This document shows, in pieces, positions 33,508 to 42,591 of a stretch of 64,000 nt of DNA (positions are counted from its first letter, which is position 1; each line of letters starts with the position of its first letter). The position numbers and the translations under genes are program-made. The DNA is from Pseudomonas sp. UBA4617 (GTDB taxonomy: Bacteria; Pseudomonadota; Gammaproteobacteria; Pseudomonadales; Pseudomonadaceae), in assembly GCF_002386445.1 (NCBI RefSeq), contig NZ_DGIR01000024.1, positions 22,840-86,839 on the forward strand, given 5' to 3'. Under the pieces are notes generated by a model, which did not search any database, was not told the DNA's origin, and saw only the letters and a list, made by a program, of their open reading frames with translations.

Positions 33508-34260
33508 ATGAACTTCATCCAAAGCAATCTCAGCAATCTGTTGGCCATCGCCTGGTTCGCCCTGTGCTGGGGCGGCTACACCCGCTACGCCATATGGAAG
33601 GGTCGCGACACTGCGTGCCTGGCCAGCGTGCTGCATCTGTACCGTGAGGACTGGATGCGCCGCATGCTGCTGCGTGACAACCGCATCGCCGATGCCAGCG
33701 TGATCGGCAACCTTGAGCGCAATGCTTCGTTCTTCGCCTCCAGCACCCTGATCATCCTGGCGGGTATCCTCACTGTGCTCGGCGCTTCCGACCGGGCGCT
33801 GTCATTGCTGGCGGACCTGCCGCTGGTGCAGCAAACGTCGCAAGGTATGTCGGAGATCAAGCTGTTGTGCCTGGCCATGGTGTTCGTCTACGCCTTCTTC
33901 ACCTTCAGCTGGTGCATGCGCCAGTACAACTTTGCCGCAGTGCTGGTGGGTTCGGCGCCGATGATCGGCGAGCGCCTGGTCAATGAACTGGAACGCAAGG
34001 CGTTCGCCTCGCGGGCGGCGAGGGTGTTGTCACTGGCGGCCAACCAGTTCAACTTCGGGCTGCGTTCTTATTACTTCGGCATGGCCATGTTGAGCTGGTT
34101 TATCAGCCCGTGGTTATTCATGGCCATGAGTGTCGGCGTAGTGCTGATTCTGTACCGCCGGGAGTTCCATTCGGATGTGCTGGATGTGATGGTGTTCACA
34201 CCCACTGAAAGTCTGCCGGCTGAAGTGCCCAGGGAACCCGCCGTGGGCGGAAACAACTGA
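33508..34260 (+). CDS. DUF599 membrane protein
   Basis: 250 residues from the ATG at 33508 (GGGA upstream). A longer in-frame reading from 33379 would run through the brnQ terminator. Four hydrophobic segments are visible (residues 10-27, 70-92, 120-140 and 195-215). The segment RNASFFASSTLIILAGILTV and FFTFSWCMRQYNFAAVLVG are typical of DUF599 proteins. No enzymatic motif is seen and the function is unknown. Confidence 0.8.
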   Translation: MNFIQSNLSNLLAIAWFALCWGGYTRYAIWKGRDTACLASVLHLYREDWMRRMLLRDNRIADASVIGNLERNASFFASSTLIILAGILTVLGASDRALSLLADLPLVQQTSQGMSEIKLLCLAMVFVYAFFTFSWCMRQYNFAAVLVGSAPMIGERLVNELERKAFASRAARVLSLAANQFNFGLRSYYFGMAMLSWFISPWLFMAMSVGVVLILYRREFHSDVLDVMVFTPTESLPAEVPREPAVGGNN

Positions 34261-34287
34261 AACGTTTTATTTGCCGTTTTTCAGGCA

Positions 34288-34318
34288 CAAAAAAACCCGA
34301 CCATGTCGGGTTTTTTTG
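34288..34318. terminator. Bidirectional terminator
   Basis: 14-bp stem CAAAAAAACCCGAC / GTCGGGTTTTTTTG with a CAT loop. Serves the DUF599 gene (plus) and the lipoprotein gene (minus). Confidence 0.93.
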
Positions 34319-34328
34319 TATAGACCGA

Positions 34329-34613
34329 TTACTGCTTGGCAGGCTCGGCCGGGGTGGCTGGCGCGGCTTCCGGAGCCGGAGTAGCCGGAGCGGCTTCTTC
34401 GGCAGCCTTCTGCTCGGCTTCGGCCTGATCTTTGGCGGCTTCGGCGTTTTCCTTGGCAGCCTCGTTCATCTTATCCTGAGCTTCGCCCGCTTTCTCCTGG
34501 GCTTGCTCGGCGTGTTGCTGTGCGTCCTGGGCTTTGTCTTCGCTCGCTTTATCGCAAGCAGCCAGGCCCATGGCAGCGGCCAGCATCAGAGCAAAAGCAA
34601 AAGGTTTACGCAT
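34329..34613 (-). CDS. Small Ala/Glu/Lys-rich helical lipoprotein
   Basis: 94 residues. The signal ends in the lipobox LAAC (C20). The mature chain is a nearly pure Ala/Glu/Lys/Gln/Asp sequence (residues 21-75) with repeats such as AEQAQEKAGEAQDK and AEAAKDQAEAEQKAAEE, predicted to be one long charged helix or coiled coil. It finishes in a Pro/Ala tail (PATPAPEAAPATPAEPAKQ). It resembles small outer-membrane lipoproteins of the OprI/Lpp kind without their C-terminal Lys signature. GGAGAAAC precedes the ATG. Function unknown. Confidence 0.75.
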   Translation of the reverse strand: MRKPFAFALMLAAAMGLAACDKASEDKAQDAQQHAEQAQEKAGEAQDKMNEAAKENAEAAKDQAEAEQKAAEEAAPATPAPEAAPATPAEPAKQ

Positions 34614-34767
34614 GGGGGTGTTTCTCCTTGGTGGAATAAGTGACTTGTTCCTTCGAGTCCAACTACGCGGAATAAGTTCCGCGAAGGTTACACATATATA
34701 ACGCCCTCATCTATATAGACTTTTCAACGAATTTATGCCGCGGTGGCAATGTGGGTGGTAACAGGCT

Positions 34768-35244
34768 ATGAGTGATGCAACCTTGAAGGCCATGGCCGAG
34801 CGTTTTCTCTCGGCGCTGCAACATTGTCAGTTATTGCAGATGCGCGTGGCCCAGGCCAATGCCGATGGCATCACCCTGGTCCTGCCCTGGTCGCCGGCCA
34901 TTGTCGGCAACCCGCAGACCGGTGCCGTGCACGGCGGCGCGCTGACCACGCTGATGGACACCACCTGTGGCATGGCCACGCTGTGCGTGCTGCCGCGCTT
35001 CGAAGTGTGCCCGACCCTGGACCTGCGCATCGACTACATGCACCCGGCCGAAGCCGGCAAGGCCATCTACGGTCACGCCCAGTGCTATCGGGTAACCCGC
35101 GACGTGATCTTCACCCGTGGCACGGCCTACCAGGACGACCCGGCGCAACCGATCTGCCAGGTAGTGGGTACGTTCATGCGCCTGGGCCAGCAGATCAAAG
35201 GTGGCATCCGTTTCGGCAATAGCCTGAAGGAGGGCGGCGCATGA
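34768..35244 (+). CDS. PaaI-type hotdog thioesterase
   Basis: 158 residues with a single hotdog fold. The catalytic region is VVGNPQTG in a shorter form followed by AVHGGALTTLMDTTCGMA, the HGG-D pattern of PaaI thioesterases. It probably hydrolyses an acyl- or aryl-CoA. Its stop overlaps the start of a second thioesterase by four bases, so the two are co-translated. Confidence 0.82.
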   Translation: MSDATLKAMAERFLSALQHCQLLQMRVAQANADGITLVLPWSPAIVGNPQTGAVHGGALTTLMDTTCGMATLCVLPRFEVCPTLDLRIDYMHPAEAGKAIYGHAQCYRVTRDVIFTRGTAYQDDPAQPICQVVGTFMRLGQQIKGGIRFGNSLKEGGA

Positions 35245-35723
35245 TTCCGCACGCGGTTCGCCAGCAACTCAACGCTGCCCACGCGGTTGGCGATTACCGG
35301 CCATTACTGGCGCTGATTCCCTACGCCAGCCTGATCGGCATCGAATGCGAACGCCAGGGCGATGATCTGCTGTTCCGCCTGCCGGCCAGGCAGGACAACA
35401 TCGGCAACCCGCTGCTACCCGCCATCCACGGTGGAGTGATAGCAGGCTTCATGGAATTGTCGGCAGCGCTTTATCTGCTGATATACAGCGAGAGCGCGAG
35501 CATTCCTAAGATCATCGACTTTTCCATTGACTACCTGCGCGCCGGGCACTTTCGCGATACCTATGCCCAGTGCCAGCTATGGCGCCAGGGGCGGCGGGTG
35601 ACCAATGTGGCCATCACCGCCTGGCAGGCTGACCGGCAGGCGCCGATTGCCACCGCCCGCGCGCATTTCAAGATCGAACCGCAAGCGCCCTTGAAATCAT
35701 CCGGGCAGCCCCCATCTGCATGA
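35241..35723 (+). CDS. Second hotdog (PaaI-like) thioesterase
   Basis: 160 residues. It carries GNPLLPAIHGGVIAGFMELS, again the HGG helix, but with Glu (MELS) in place of the Asp of its neighbour. The catalytic acid therefore differs between the pair. It starts inside the stop of the first thioesterase (ATGA). The two may form a heteromer or act on different CoA esters; substrates are unknown. Confidence 0.8.
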   Translation: MIPHAVRQQLNAAHAVGDYRPLLALIPYASLIGIECERQGDDLLFRLPARQDNIGNPLLPAIHGGVIAGFMELSAALYLLIYSESASIPKIIDFSIDYLRAGHFRDTYAQCQLWRQGRRVTNVAITAWQADRQAPIATARAHFKIEPQAPLKSSGQPPSA

Positions 35724-35792
35724 CATCCGCCGTCAACGCAGGCCGAACCGGCCGCCGGCGCCAACTGCCATCAGATCGGAGTTTTGAAGACC

Positions 35793-37697
35793 ATGAGTGT
35801 GGAGACTCAAAAAGAAACGCTGGGCTTCCAGACCGAGGTGAAGCAGCTGCTGCACCTCATGATCCATTCCTTGTATTCGAACAAGGAGATCTTCCTGCGT
35901 GAATTGATCTCCAACGCCTCCGACGCGGCCGACAAGCTGCGTTTCGAGGCCCTGGCCAAGCCAGAGCTGTTCGAGGACGACGCCGACCTGAAGATTCGCC
36001 TGAGCTTCGACAAGGATGCCGGTACCGTGACCCTCGAGGACAACGGCATCGGCATGAGCCGCGAAGACGTCATCGCCCACCTGGGCACCATTGCCAAGTC
36101 CGGCACCGCCGACTTCATGAAGAACCTCACCGGTGACCAGAAGAAGGACTCGCACCTGATCGGTCAGTTCGGTGTGGGCTTCTATTCTGCATTCATTGTC
36201 GCCGACAAGGTCGACGTGTACAGCCGCCGCGCCGGTCTGCCGGCCGCCGAAGGCGTGCACTGGTCGTCGAAGGGCGAGGGCGAGTTCGAGGTCGCCACCG
36301 TCGACAAGCCGCAGCGCGGTACCCGCATTGTCCTGCACCTGAAGAAGGGCGAGCAGGAGTTCGCCGATGGCTGGCGCCTGCGCAACGTGGTCAAGAAATA
36401 CTCTGACCACATCGCCCTGCCGATCCAGCTGCCGAAGGAGCAGGTTGCCGCCGAAGGCGAGGAGCAGCCGGCCCAGGAATGGGAAACCGTCAACCGTGCC
36501 AGCGCCCTGTGGACCCGTCCGCGTACCGAGATCAAGGACGAGGAGTACCAGGAGTTCTACAAGCACATCGGCCACGACTTCGAGAACCCGCTGGCCTGGA
36601 GCCACAACAAGGTCGAAGGCAAGCTCGAATACAACTCGCTGCTGTACGTGCCGGCCCGCGCGCCGTTCGACCTGTACCAGCGCGAAGCGCCACGCGGCCT
36701 GAAGCTGTACGTGCAGCGTGTGTTCATCATGGACCAGGCCGAGTCGTTCCTGCCGCTGTACCTGCGCTTCATCAAGGGCGTGGTCGATTCCAACGACCTG
36801 TCGCTCAACGTGTCGCGGGAAATCCTGCAGAAAGACCCGATCATCGACTCGATGAAGACCGCGCTGACCAAGCGCGTGCTGGACATGCTGGAGAAACTGG
36901 CCAAGAACGAACCCGAGCAGTACAAGGGCTTCTGGAAGAACTTCGGCCAGGTGCTGAAGGAAGGCCCGGCCGAGGACTTCGCCAACAAGGAGAAGATTGC
37001 CGGCCTGCTGCGCTTCGCCTCTACCCAGGATGACAGCGGCGAGCAGAGCGTTGCCCTGGCCGACTACCTGGCTCGGGCCAAGGAAGGACAGGACAAGATC
37101 TACTACCTGACCGGCGAGTCGTACGCGCAGGTCAAGAACAGCCCGCACCTGGAAGTCTTCCGCAAGAAGGGCATCGAAGTGCTGCTGCTGACCGACCGTA
37201 TCGACGAGTGGCTGATGAGCTACCTCAACGAGTTCGACGGCAAGGCCTTCGTCGACGTCGCCCGTGGCGACCTGGACCTGGGCAAGCTGGATTCGGAGGA
37301 AGACAAGAAAGCCCAGGAAGAAGTTGCCAAGGAGAAGGAAGGCCTGGTCGAGCGCCTGAAGGGGGCACTGGGTGACAGCGTGGCCGAAGTTCGCGTGTCG
37401 CACCGCCTGACCGACTCGCCGGCGATTCTCGCCATCGGTGAGCAGGACCTGGGCCTGCAGATGCGCCAGATCCTCGAAGCCAGCGGGCAGAAGGTGCCGG
37501 AGTCCAAGCCGATCTTCGAGTTCAACCCGACTCACCCGCTGATCGAGAAGCTGGACAACGAGCAGAGCGAAGACCGCTTTGCCGAGCTGTCGCATATCCT
37601 GTTCGACCAGGCGGCCCTGGCGGCCGGTGACAGCCTCAAGGACCCGGCTGCTTACGTTCGTCGCCTGAACAAGCTGCTGGTCGAGCTGTCTGCTTGA
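35793..37697 (+). CDS. htpG: Chaperone HtpG (Hsp90)
   Basis: 634 residues from the ATG at 35793 (CGGAG upstream). The N-terminal ATPase of the GHKL fold shows LRELISNASDAADKLRFEAL, DNGIGM and GQFGVGFYSAFIVADKV. The middle domain contains NVSREILQKDPII. Cytosolic dimeric chaperone that helps refold proteins after stress. No heat-shock promoter is clear within the short gap after the thioesterase genes. Confidence 0.97.
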   Translation: MSVETQKETLGFQTEVKQLLHLMIHSLYSNKEIFLRELISNASDAADKLRFEALAKPELFEDDADLKIRLSFDKDAGTVTLEDNGIGMSREDVIAHLGTIAKSGTADFMKNLTGDQKKDSHLIGQFGVGFYSAFIVADKVDVYSRRAGLPAAEGVHWSSKGEGEFEVATVDKPQRGTRIVLHLKKGEQEFADGWRLRNVVKKYSDHIALPIQLPKEQVAAEGEEQPAQEWETVNRASALWTRPRTEIKDEEYQEFYKHIGHDFENPLAWSHNKVEGKLEYNSLLYVPARAPFDLYQREAPRGLKLYVQRVFIMDQAESFLPLYLRFIKGVVDSNDLSLNVSREILQKDPIIDSMKTALTKRVLDMLEKLAKNEPEQYKGFWKNFGQVLKEGPAEDFANKEKIAGLLRFASTQDDSGEQSVALADYLARAKEGQDKIYYLTGESYAQVKNSPHLEVFRKKGIEVLLLTDRIDEWLMSYLNEFDGKAFVDVARGDLDLGKLDSEEDKKAQEEVAKEKEGLVERLKGALGDSVAEVRVSHRLTDSPAILAIGEQDLGLQMRQILEASGQKVPESKPIFEFNPTHPLIEKLDNEQSEDRFAELSHILFDQAALAAGDSLKDPAAYVRRLNKLLVELSA

Positions 37698-37709
37698 GTT
37701 GATGGATGG

Positions 37710-37734
37710 AAAGCCCGCTTCGGCGGGCTTTTTT
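37710..37734 (+). terminator. Intrinsic terminator of htpG
   Basis: AAAGCCCGC / GCGGGCTTT with a TTCG loop and a T run. Confidence 0.93.
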
Positions 37735-37775
37735 CATGGCGGGCATCATGATCATGAGTGGCAAAGGAGTGTTTG

Positions 37776-38501
37776 ATGAGCAAAGTAATCGTCGAATCGC
37801 TGGTCTATCACCTGTCCGGCAAGACCTATGAAAGCCGCCTGGTGTATGAGCCGGGAGCGTTGGGCCGCCCGGGCTTGGTGATGGCGCCGAACTGGATGGG
37901 CATTGGCGAAGGGGCCGAGCGCATCGCCAAGGAAGTGGCCGAGAAAGGCTATGTGGTGCTTGTTGCCGACCTGTACGGGCAATCGTTGCGCCCGTCGAAT
38001 GCCGACGAGGCTGGTGCGGCCATGATGCCGCTGAAGAACGACCGTGGCGAATTGCGCAAGCGCATGCAGGAAGCCCTGGCCCAGCTGCTGGGGCAGTCGA
38101 AGGCGCTGCTGGAGCCGGGCAAGGTGGCCACCTTCGGCTTCTGCTTCGGTGGCTGCTGTGCCCTGGAGCTGGCACGTTCTGGCGCCGACCTGCGCGCGGC
38201 GGTGTCGTTCCATGGCACCCTGGACACGCCAGACCCGGCGGATGCCAAGCGCATCAAGGGCTCGGTGCTGGTGCTGCACGGCGCATCGGACCCGCTGGTG
38301 CCCAAAGAGCAGCTGCCGGCGTTCGAGGATGAGATGAACGCGGCGAAGGTCGATTGGCAATTGCTCAGCTATGGCGGCGCGGTGCACTCGTTTACCGACC
38401 CGAATGCCAATGTGCCGGGCAAGATGCAGTATGACCGGCGTACTTCGGAGCGGGCGTTCCGCGCGATGCATAACCTGCTGAGTGAAGTGTTCCAGCGCTG
38501 A
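37776..38501 (+). CDS. Dienelactone hydrolase family protein
   Basis: 241 residues, an alpha/beta hydrolase. Nucleophile elbow GFCFGGCC with the catalytic Cys, acid in HGASDPLV, and His in GGAVHSFTDPNA: the Cys-Asp-His triad of dienelactone hydrolases. The ATG at 37776 is preceded by AAGGAG; a GTG at 37758 would start before that site and is rejected. The substrate is unknown, and no aromatic degradation genes are nearby. Confidence 0.85.
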   Translation: MSKVIVESLVYHLSGKTYESRLVYEPGALGRPGLVMAPNWMGIGEGAERIAKEVAEKGYVVLVADLYGQSLRPSNADEAGAAMMPLKNDRGELRKRMQEALAQLLGQSKALLEPGKVATFGFCFGGCCALELARSGADLRAAVSFHGTLDTPDPADAKRIKGSVLVLHGASDPLVPKEQLPAFEDEMNAAKVDWQLLSYGGAVHSFTDPNANVPGKMQYDRRTSERAFRAMHNLLSEVFQR

Positions 38502-38509
38502 CATTGCAC

Positions 38510-38528
38510 GGGGCTGCCAAGCAGCCCC
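38510..38528. terminator. Hairpin between the convergent hydrolase and pirin genes
   Basis: Perfect 8-bp stem GGGGCTGC / GCAGCCCC, CAA loop, only a short A run after it; probable terminator for both sides. Confidence 0.6.
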
Positions 38529-38531
38529 AAA

Positions 38532-39395
38532 TCAGCGCGGCAGCTCGATCCTCGAAGTTTCCCCCGGCACCACCGGCCAATCCCCCGCAGCCCACCTGGC
38601 CCGGGCCTGTTCGATCAGTTGCCCGTCACTGGCGACAAAATTCCAGCTCATCCGCCGCGGCCCATCCAGTGGCGCGCCGCCAATCAGCACCAGCTGGCAC
38701 TCACCCTGCGCATACAGCGTCACCTCTTCGTCCTCCGGCAGGACCACCAGGCTGCACGGCTCCACGTCCTCATCGTTCATCGTCAGCTCACCTTCGAGCA
38801 GGTACAGCGCCCGCTGGGCATGCTCGGTCGGTACCCGCAAGGTAGTCGCCGGCTGCATTTGCACATAGGCGTAAAGGGTAGGGGACAGCACTGCCACCGG
38901 CGATTGCAGGCAGAACCCGCTGCCGGCGATCATGCAGATGCGCACCCCCAGGCTGTCACTGACGGGCAGGCTGGCAGCCGGGTAATGGTTGTAGCTTGCC
39001 GGGCCTTGTTCCTGCTCGCGCGGCGATGCCAGCCATACCTGCAACCCGTGCAGGCGCGAGCCATGGGCCAAGGCATCCTCGGGCGTGCGCTCGACGTGGG
39101 CCACGCCGCTGCCTGCGGTCATCCAGCTGACGTCACCCGGTAGCACCCGCTGTGCCGAGCCGAGGCTGTCCTTGTGCAGTATTGCCCCTTCGAACAGATA
39201 GGTCAGGGTAGACAGGCCGATGTGCGGGTGCTGGCGAATGTCCATGCCATGCCCCGGGGCATAGTCGGTTTCGAGCATGTGATCGAAAAACACGAACGGG
39301 CCGACGCTACGGCACTGGGCCGACGGCAGCGGCCGGAGGATCGGCTGGCCCTCGACCGATTCGGCACGCGGGTGGATGACCAGGGGGCTGCTCAT
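38532..39395 (-). CDS. Pirin-family protein (cupin)
   Basis: 287 residues from the ATG at 39395. The pirin N-terminal motif is clear: FVFFDHMLETDYAPGHGMDI and RQHPHIGLSTLTYLFEG carry the metal ligands (two His, another His and Glu in the cupin barrel). GDVSWMTAGSGVAHVERTP is also typical. Pirins bind Fe; some have quercetinase activity or bind regulators. The frame stays open upstream to 40424, but only antisense to the amidohydrolase gene. Confidence 0.9.
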   Translation of the reverse strand: MSSPLVIHPRAESVEGQPILRPLPSAQCRSVGPFVFFDHMLETDYAPGHGMDIRQHPHIGLSTLTYLFEGAILHKDSLGSAQRVLPGDVSWMTAGSGVAHVERTPEDALAHGSRLHGLQVWLASPREQEQGPASYNHYPAASLPVSDSLGVRICMIAGSGFCLQSPVAVLSPTLYAYVQMQPATTLRVPTEHAQRALYLLEGELTMNDEDVEPCSLVVLPEDEEVTLYAQGECQLVLIGGAPLDGPRRMSWNFVASDGQLIEQARARWAAGDWPVVPGETSRIELPR

Positions 39396-39512
39396 GGGAA
39401 GGGCTCCAGGCACGGTGGAATGACCCCAAGCATAGCGGTTTGTCTGCCTCGGCTGAACCGTCTCGCTGGGCGGCCGGTCTACTGGGTCGGTATTCGCAAA
39501 AGGACGCTGCCC

Positions 39513-40517
39513 ATGATAGCCCGAGCGCTGGCCTGCGCGCTGTTGTCCACCTGGTTGTGCCAGGCGGTACAGGCGCGTGACTACCGCTACAGTGATGCGC
39601 ATCTTCACTACGTCGATTTCTTTCAGGAAAGCGAAGGCATGCCGGCCCTGATCAAGGCCATGGATGCCGCAGGCATCGAGCAGTCGATGATTTCCGGCAT
39701 CCCGGTGGCCAAGAAATGGCATGAAGATGAGCCCAAGCGCCCGCGCTACTACGCCGGTGACGACGCCGATGCCTATTGGTACAGCGCCACCGACACCTAT
39801 GTGGCGGCGGCGCTGCAACAGTTGCCGGACGCCCAGCGCAAACGCTTTCACCCGTTCCTGACTGGCTTCAACCCGGTAGACAAGAATGCCGTGAGCCATA
39901 TCGAGCGCATGCTCGACCTGTACCCGGGGCTGTGGCAGGGCATTGGCGAGGTGTTCACCCGGCATGACGACCTGACGGCGCTGACCAGCGGCGACACACC
40001 GCGCGCCAACAACGAAGCCATGACCCGCATCTATCACCTGGCGGCCGAGCGCGACCTGCCGGTGTTGCTGCATTCCAATATCACCTCCAAGCGCGAACGT
40101 AACCCGCTGTACCTGGCTGAGATCGAAGAGCCGTTGCGCAACCATCCGCACACCCGTTTCATCTGGGCGCACGCTGGCACCAGCATGGAAATTCACCGGC
40201 ACCAGACGCAGATGGATTTTCTGCTGCCGGTGCTGACGCGGTTGCTGGAAGATTACCCGAACCTGTATGTCGACCTGTCGTGGAGCGTGCTGCAGCCCTA
40301 CCTGCTGGACGGCAAGGGCGTGCCGCGCAAGGCGTGGCTGGCTTTGGTCGAGAAGTACCCGGAGCGCTTCATGCTGGGCTCGGATGTGGTGGGGCGCTTT
40401 GGCAGCCTGGGCGAGCAGATGCACGGTTTCAGGCCGTTCCTGGACGCCTTGCCGGAACAGGTGGCCAACAAAGTGGCCAAGGATAACTTCCTGGCTGTGC
40501 TGCCCAGGCAGAAATAA
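39513..40517 (+). CDS. Exported amidohydrolase-2 family protein
   Basis: 334 residues from the ATG at 39513 (AAGGA upstream). A signal peptide (residues 1-22, ending VQA) precedes a TIM-barrel metal hydrolase: YSDAHLHYVDFF carries the first HxH motif, LPVLLHSNI a further His, RFIWAHAGTS another, and RFMLGSDVVG the closing Asp. Relatives include decarboxylases and lactonases; the substrate is unknown. The periplasmic location is unusual for the family. It diverges from the pirin gene. Confidence 0.82.
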   Translation: MIARALACALLSTWLCQAVQARDYRYSDAHLHYVDFFQESEGMPALIKAMDAAGIEQSMISGIPVAKKWHEDEPKRPRYYAGDDADAYWYSATDTYVAAALQQLPDAQRKRFHPFLTGFNPVDKNAVSHIERMLDLYPGLWQGIGEVFTRHDDLTALTSGDTPRANNEAMTRIYHLAAERDLPVLLHSNITSKRERNPLYLAEIEEPLRNHPHTRFIWAHAGTSMEIHRHQTQMDFLLPVLTRLLEDYPNLYVDLSWSVLQPYLLDGKGVPRKAWLALVEKYPERFMLGSDVVGRFGSLGEQMHGFRPFLDALPEQVANKVAKDNFLAVLPRQK

Positions 40518-40588
40518 TGAGTGTCAGTGCTGGCCCTGCCGCTGGCGAGCCAGCTTCAGCAGGACCCCGCCGCCGGATGGCAGCAATG

Positions 40589-40617
40589 AAAACGCCCCGA
40601 ACCAGTCGGGGCGTTTT
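40589..40617. terminator. Bidirectional terminator between the amidohydrolase gene and fabB
   Basis: 12-bp stem AAAACGCCCCGA / TCGGGGCGTTTT, loop ACCAG. Confidence 0.93.
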
Positions 40618-40636
40618 GGTCTACTGCATCAGCGTC

Positions 40637-41857
40637 TTACTTGCCAGTCCAGCGCTTGAGCACCAAGGTGGCGTTGGTGCCGCCGAAGCCGAAGCTGTTG
40701 CTCATGACCGTGTCGATCTTGGCGTTTTCTTCGGTCTTGCGCAGGATCGGCAGGTCGGCGACCTCCGGGTCCAGCTCGTCGATGTTGGCGGAGCCGGCGA
40801 TGAAATTGTTTTCCATCATCAGCAGGCAGTAGATCGCCTCGTGCACGCCGGCGGCGCCCAGCGAGTGGCCCGACAGGCTCTTGGTAGAGCTGATCTTCGG
40901 CGCGTTGGCACCGAATACTTCGCGAACGCCCTTGATCTCGGCAACGTCGCCGACCGGGGTCGAGGTGCCGTGGGTGTTCAGGTAGTCGATCGGGGTGTCG
41001 ACAGTGGACAGCGCCTGCTGCATGCAGCGGATGGCACCTTCGCCGCTCGGAGCGACCATGTCGTAACCGTCGGAAGTAGCGCCGTAGCCGACGATTTCGG
41101 CGTAGATCTTGGCGCCGCGGGCCAGCGCGTGTTCCAGCTCCTCGACCACCACCATGCCGCCACCACCGGCAATGACGAAGCCGTCACGGTCGGCGTCGTA
41201 AGCGCGCGAGGCCAGTTCCGGGGTCTCGTTGCGCTTGGTCGACAGGGCGCCCATGGCGTCGAACAGGAACGACTGGCTCCAGTGCTCTTCTTCACCGCCA
41301 CCGGCGAAGACGATGTCCTGCTTGCCCCACTGGATCTGCTCCAGCGCGGTGCCGATGCAGTGTGCCGAAGTGGCGCAGGCCGAGGAGATCGAGTAGTTGA
41401 TGCCCTTGATCTTGAACGGGGTGGCCAGGCACGCTGAAACGGTGCTGCCCATGGTGCGGGTTACGCGATAAGGACCGACACGTTTGACGCCCTTCTCGCG
41501 CAGGGTATCCAGCGCTTCCATCTGGTTCAGGGTCGAGGCGCCGCCGGAGCCAGCCACCAGGCCGGTACGCGGGTTGGAAACCTGTTCGTCGGTCAGGCCG
41601 GCGTCCTTGATCGCGTCCTGCATCGCCAGGTAGGCGTAGGCAGCGGCGTGGCCGACGAAGCGGTAGACCTTGCGGTCGATCAGTTCTTCGAGGTTGAGGT
41701 CGATGGACCCGGAAACCTGGCTACGCAGCCCCATTTCCTTGTATTCCGGGTTGTAACGGATACCCGGACGGCTGTTGCGCAGGTTTTCGGTGACGGTAGC
41801 TTTGTCATTGCCCAGGCACGATACGATGCCCAGACCAGTGATAACGACGCGGCGCAT
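40637..41857 (-). CDS. fabB: 3-oxoacyl-ACP synthase I
   Basis: Elongates cis-unsaturated acyl-ACP in anaerobic-type unsaturated fatty acid synthesis. 406 residues. Catalytic Cys in SSACATSAHCIG, the two His in NTHGTSTPVGD and KSLSGHSLGAAG, and the C-terminal NSFGFGGTNATLVLKRW. It follows fabA after 11 bases in the standard fabAB operon, with AAGGG ahead of the ATG. Confidence 0.97.
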   Translation of the reverse strand: MRRVVITGLGIVSCLGNDKATVTENLRNSRPGIRYNPEYKEMGLRSQVSGSIDLNLEELIDRKVYRFVGHAAAYAYLAMQDAIKDAGLTDEQVSNPRTGLVAGSGGASTLNQMEALDTLREKGVKRVGPYRVTRTMGSTVSACLATPFKIKGINYSISSACATSAHCIGTALEQIQWGKQDIVFAGGGEEEHWSQSFLFDAMGALSTKRNETPELASRAYDADRDGFVIAGGGGMVVVEELEHALARGAKIYAEIVGYGATSDGYDMVAPSGEGAIRCMQQALSTVDTPIDYLNTHGTSTPVGDVAEIKGVREVFGANAPKISSTKSLSGHSLGAAGVHEAIYCLLMMENNFIAGSANIDELDPEVADLPILRKTEENAKIDTVMSNSFGFGGTNATLVLKRWTGK

Positions 41858-41868
41858 GCGAATAACCC

Positions 41869-42384
41869 TTAGAAATTGTCAGTGGAGGTGAACACGCCGA
41901 CCCGCAGGCCTTCGGCAGTGTAGATCTCGCGGCCGTCGACGCTGACCGAGCCATCGGCGATGGCCATGTTCAGCTTGCCCTTCAGGACGCGCTTGATGTG
42001 GATGTTGTAAGTGACCTTCCTGGCCTGCGGCAGTACCTGGCCAAAGAACTTCACCTCGCCCGAACCCAGGGCGCGACCGCGGCCCGGCAGGCCCTGCCAG
42101 CCGAGGAAGAAACCGACCAGCTGCCACATGGCGTCGAGGCCCAGGCAGCCCGGCATTACCGGGTCGCCTTCGAAATGGCAGGCGAAGAACCACAGGTCCG
42201 GGGTGATATCCAGCTCGGCGACCAATTCACCTTTGCCGTACTTGCCGCCTTCTTCGCTGATATGGGTGATGCGATCGACCATCAGCATGTTCGGCGCGGG
42301 CAGTTGCGCATTACCTGGGCCGAACAGCTCACCGCGACTGCAGCGCAGCAGGTCTTCCCGAGTAAAGGCGTGTTGTTTGGTCAT
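41869..42384 (-). CDS. fabA: 3-hydroxydecanoyl-ACP dehydratase/isomerase
   Basis: Introduces the cis double bond at the ten-carbon stage. 171 residues. The active site is intact: His in FFACHFEGDPVMPGCLGLDA and Asp in the same segment, on the central hotdog helix. AGGAG precedes the ATG. The 207 bases upstream (42385-42591) hold its promoter; I see GTGCAC and GTGAAAG words but no operator I can name. Confidence 0.96.
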   Translation of the reverse strand: MTKQHAFTREDLLRCSRGELFGPGNAQLPAPNMLMVDRITHISEEGGKYGKGELVAELDITPDLWFFACHFEGDPVMPGCLGLDAMWQLVGFFLGWQGLPGRGRALGSGEVKFFGQVLPQARKVTYNIHIKRVLKGKLNMAIADGSVSVDGREIYTAEGLRVGVFTSTDNF

Positions 42385-42591
42385 GCGAGCTCCTCAATAA
42401 CCCCCTGTGGCAGGGGATGAATCTTCCCGGCCGGCCCGAAAACCAACTGCTTCGGGGCGGCAGCCTACAGGTAGACTATTGCGTTGTGGTGAAAGTCACA
42501 GTGCGCCTGGTGAAAGAAGTACAGGTGTGCACTGAAACGTCTATTTTCAGGTCCGTTGAAGGTCCTGTCCAGTGTTTAAGACTGCCGCACT

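Noticed and set aside
39396..40424. N-terminal extension of the pirin gene
   Set aside because: The extra frame is antisense to the amidohydrolase gene; pirins begin near 39395.
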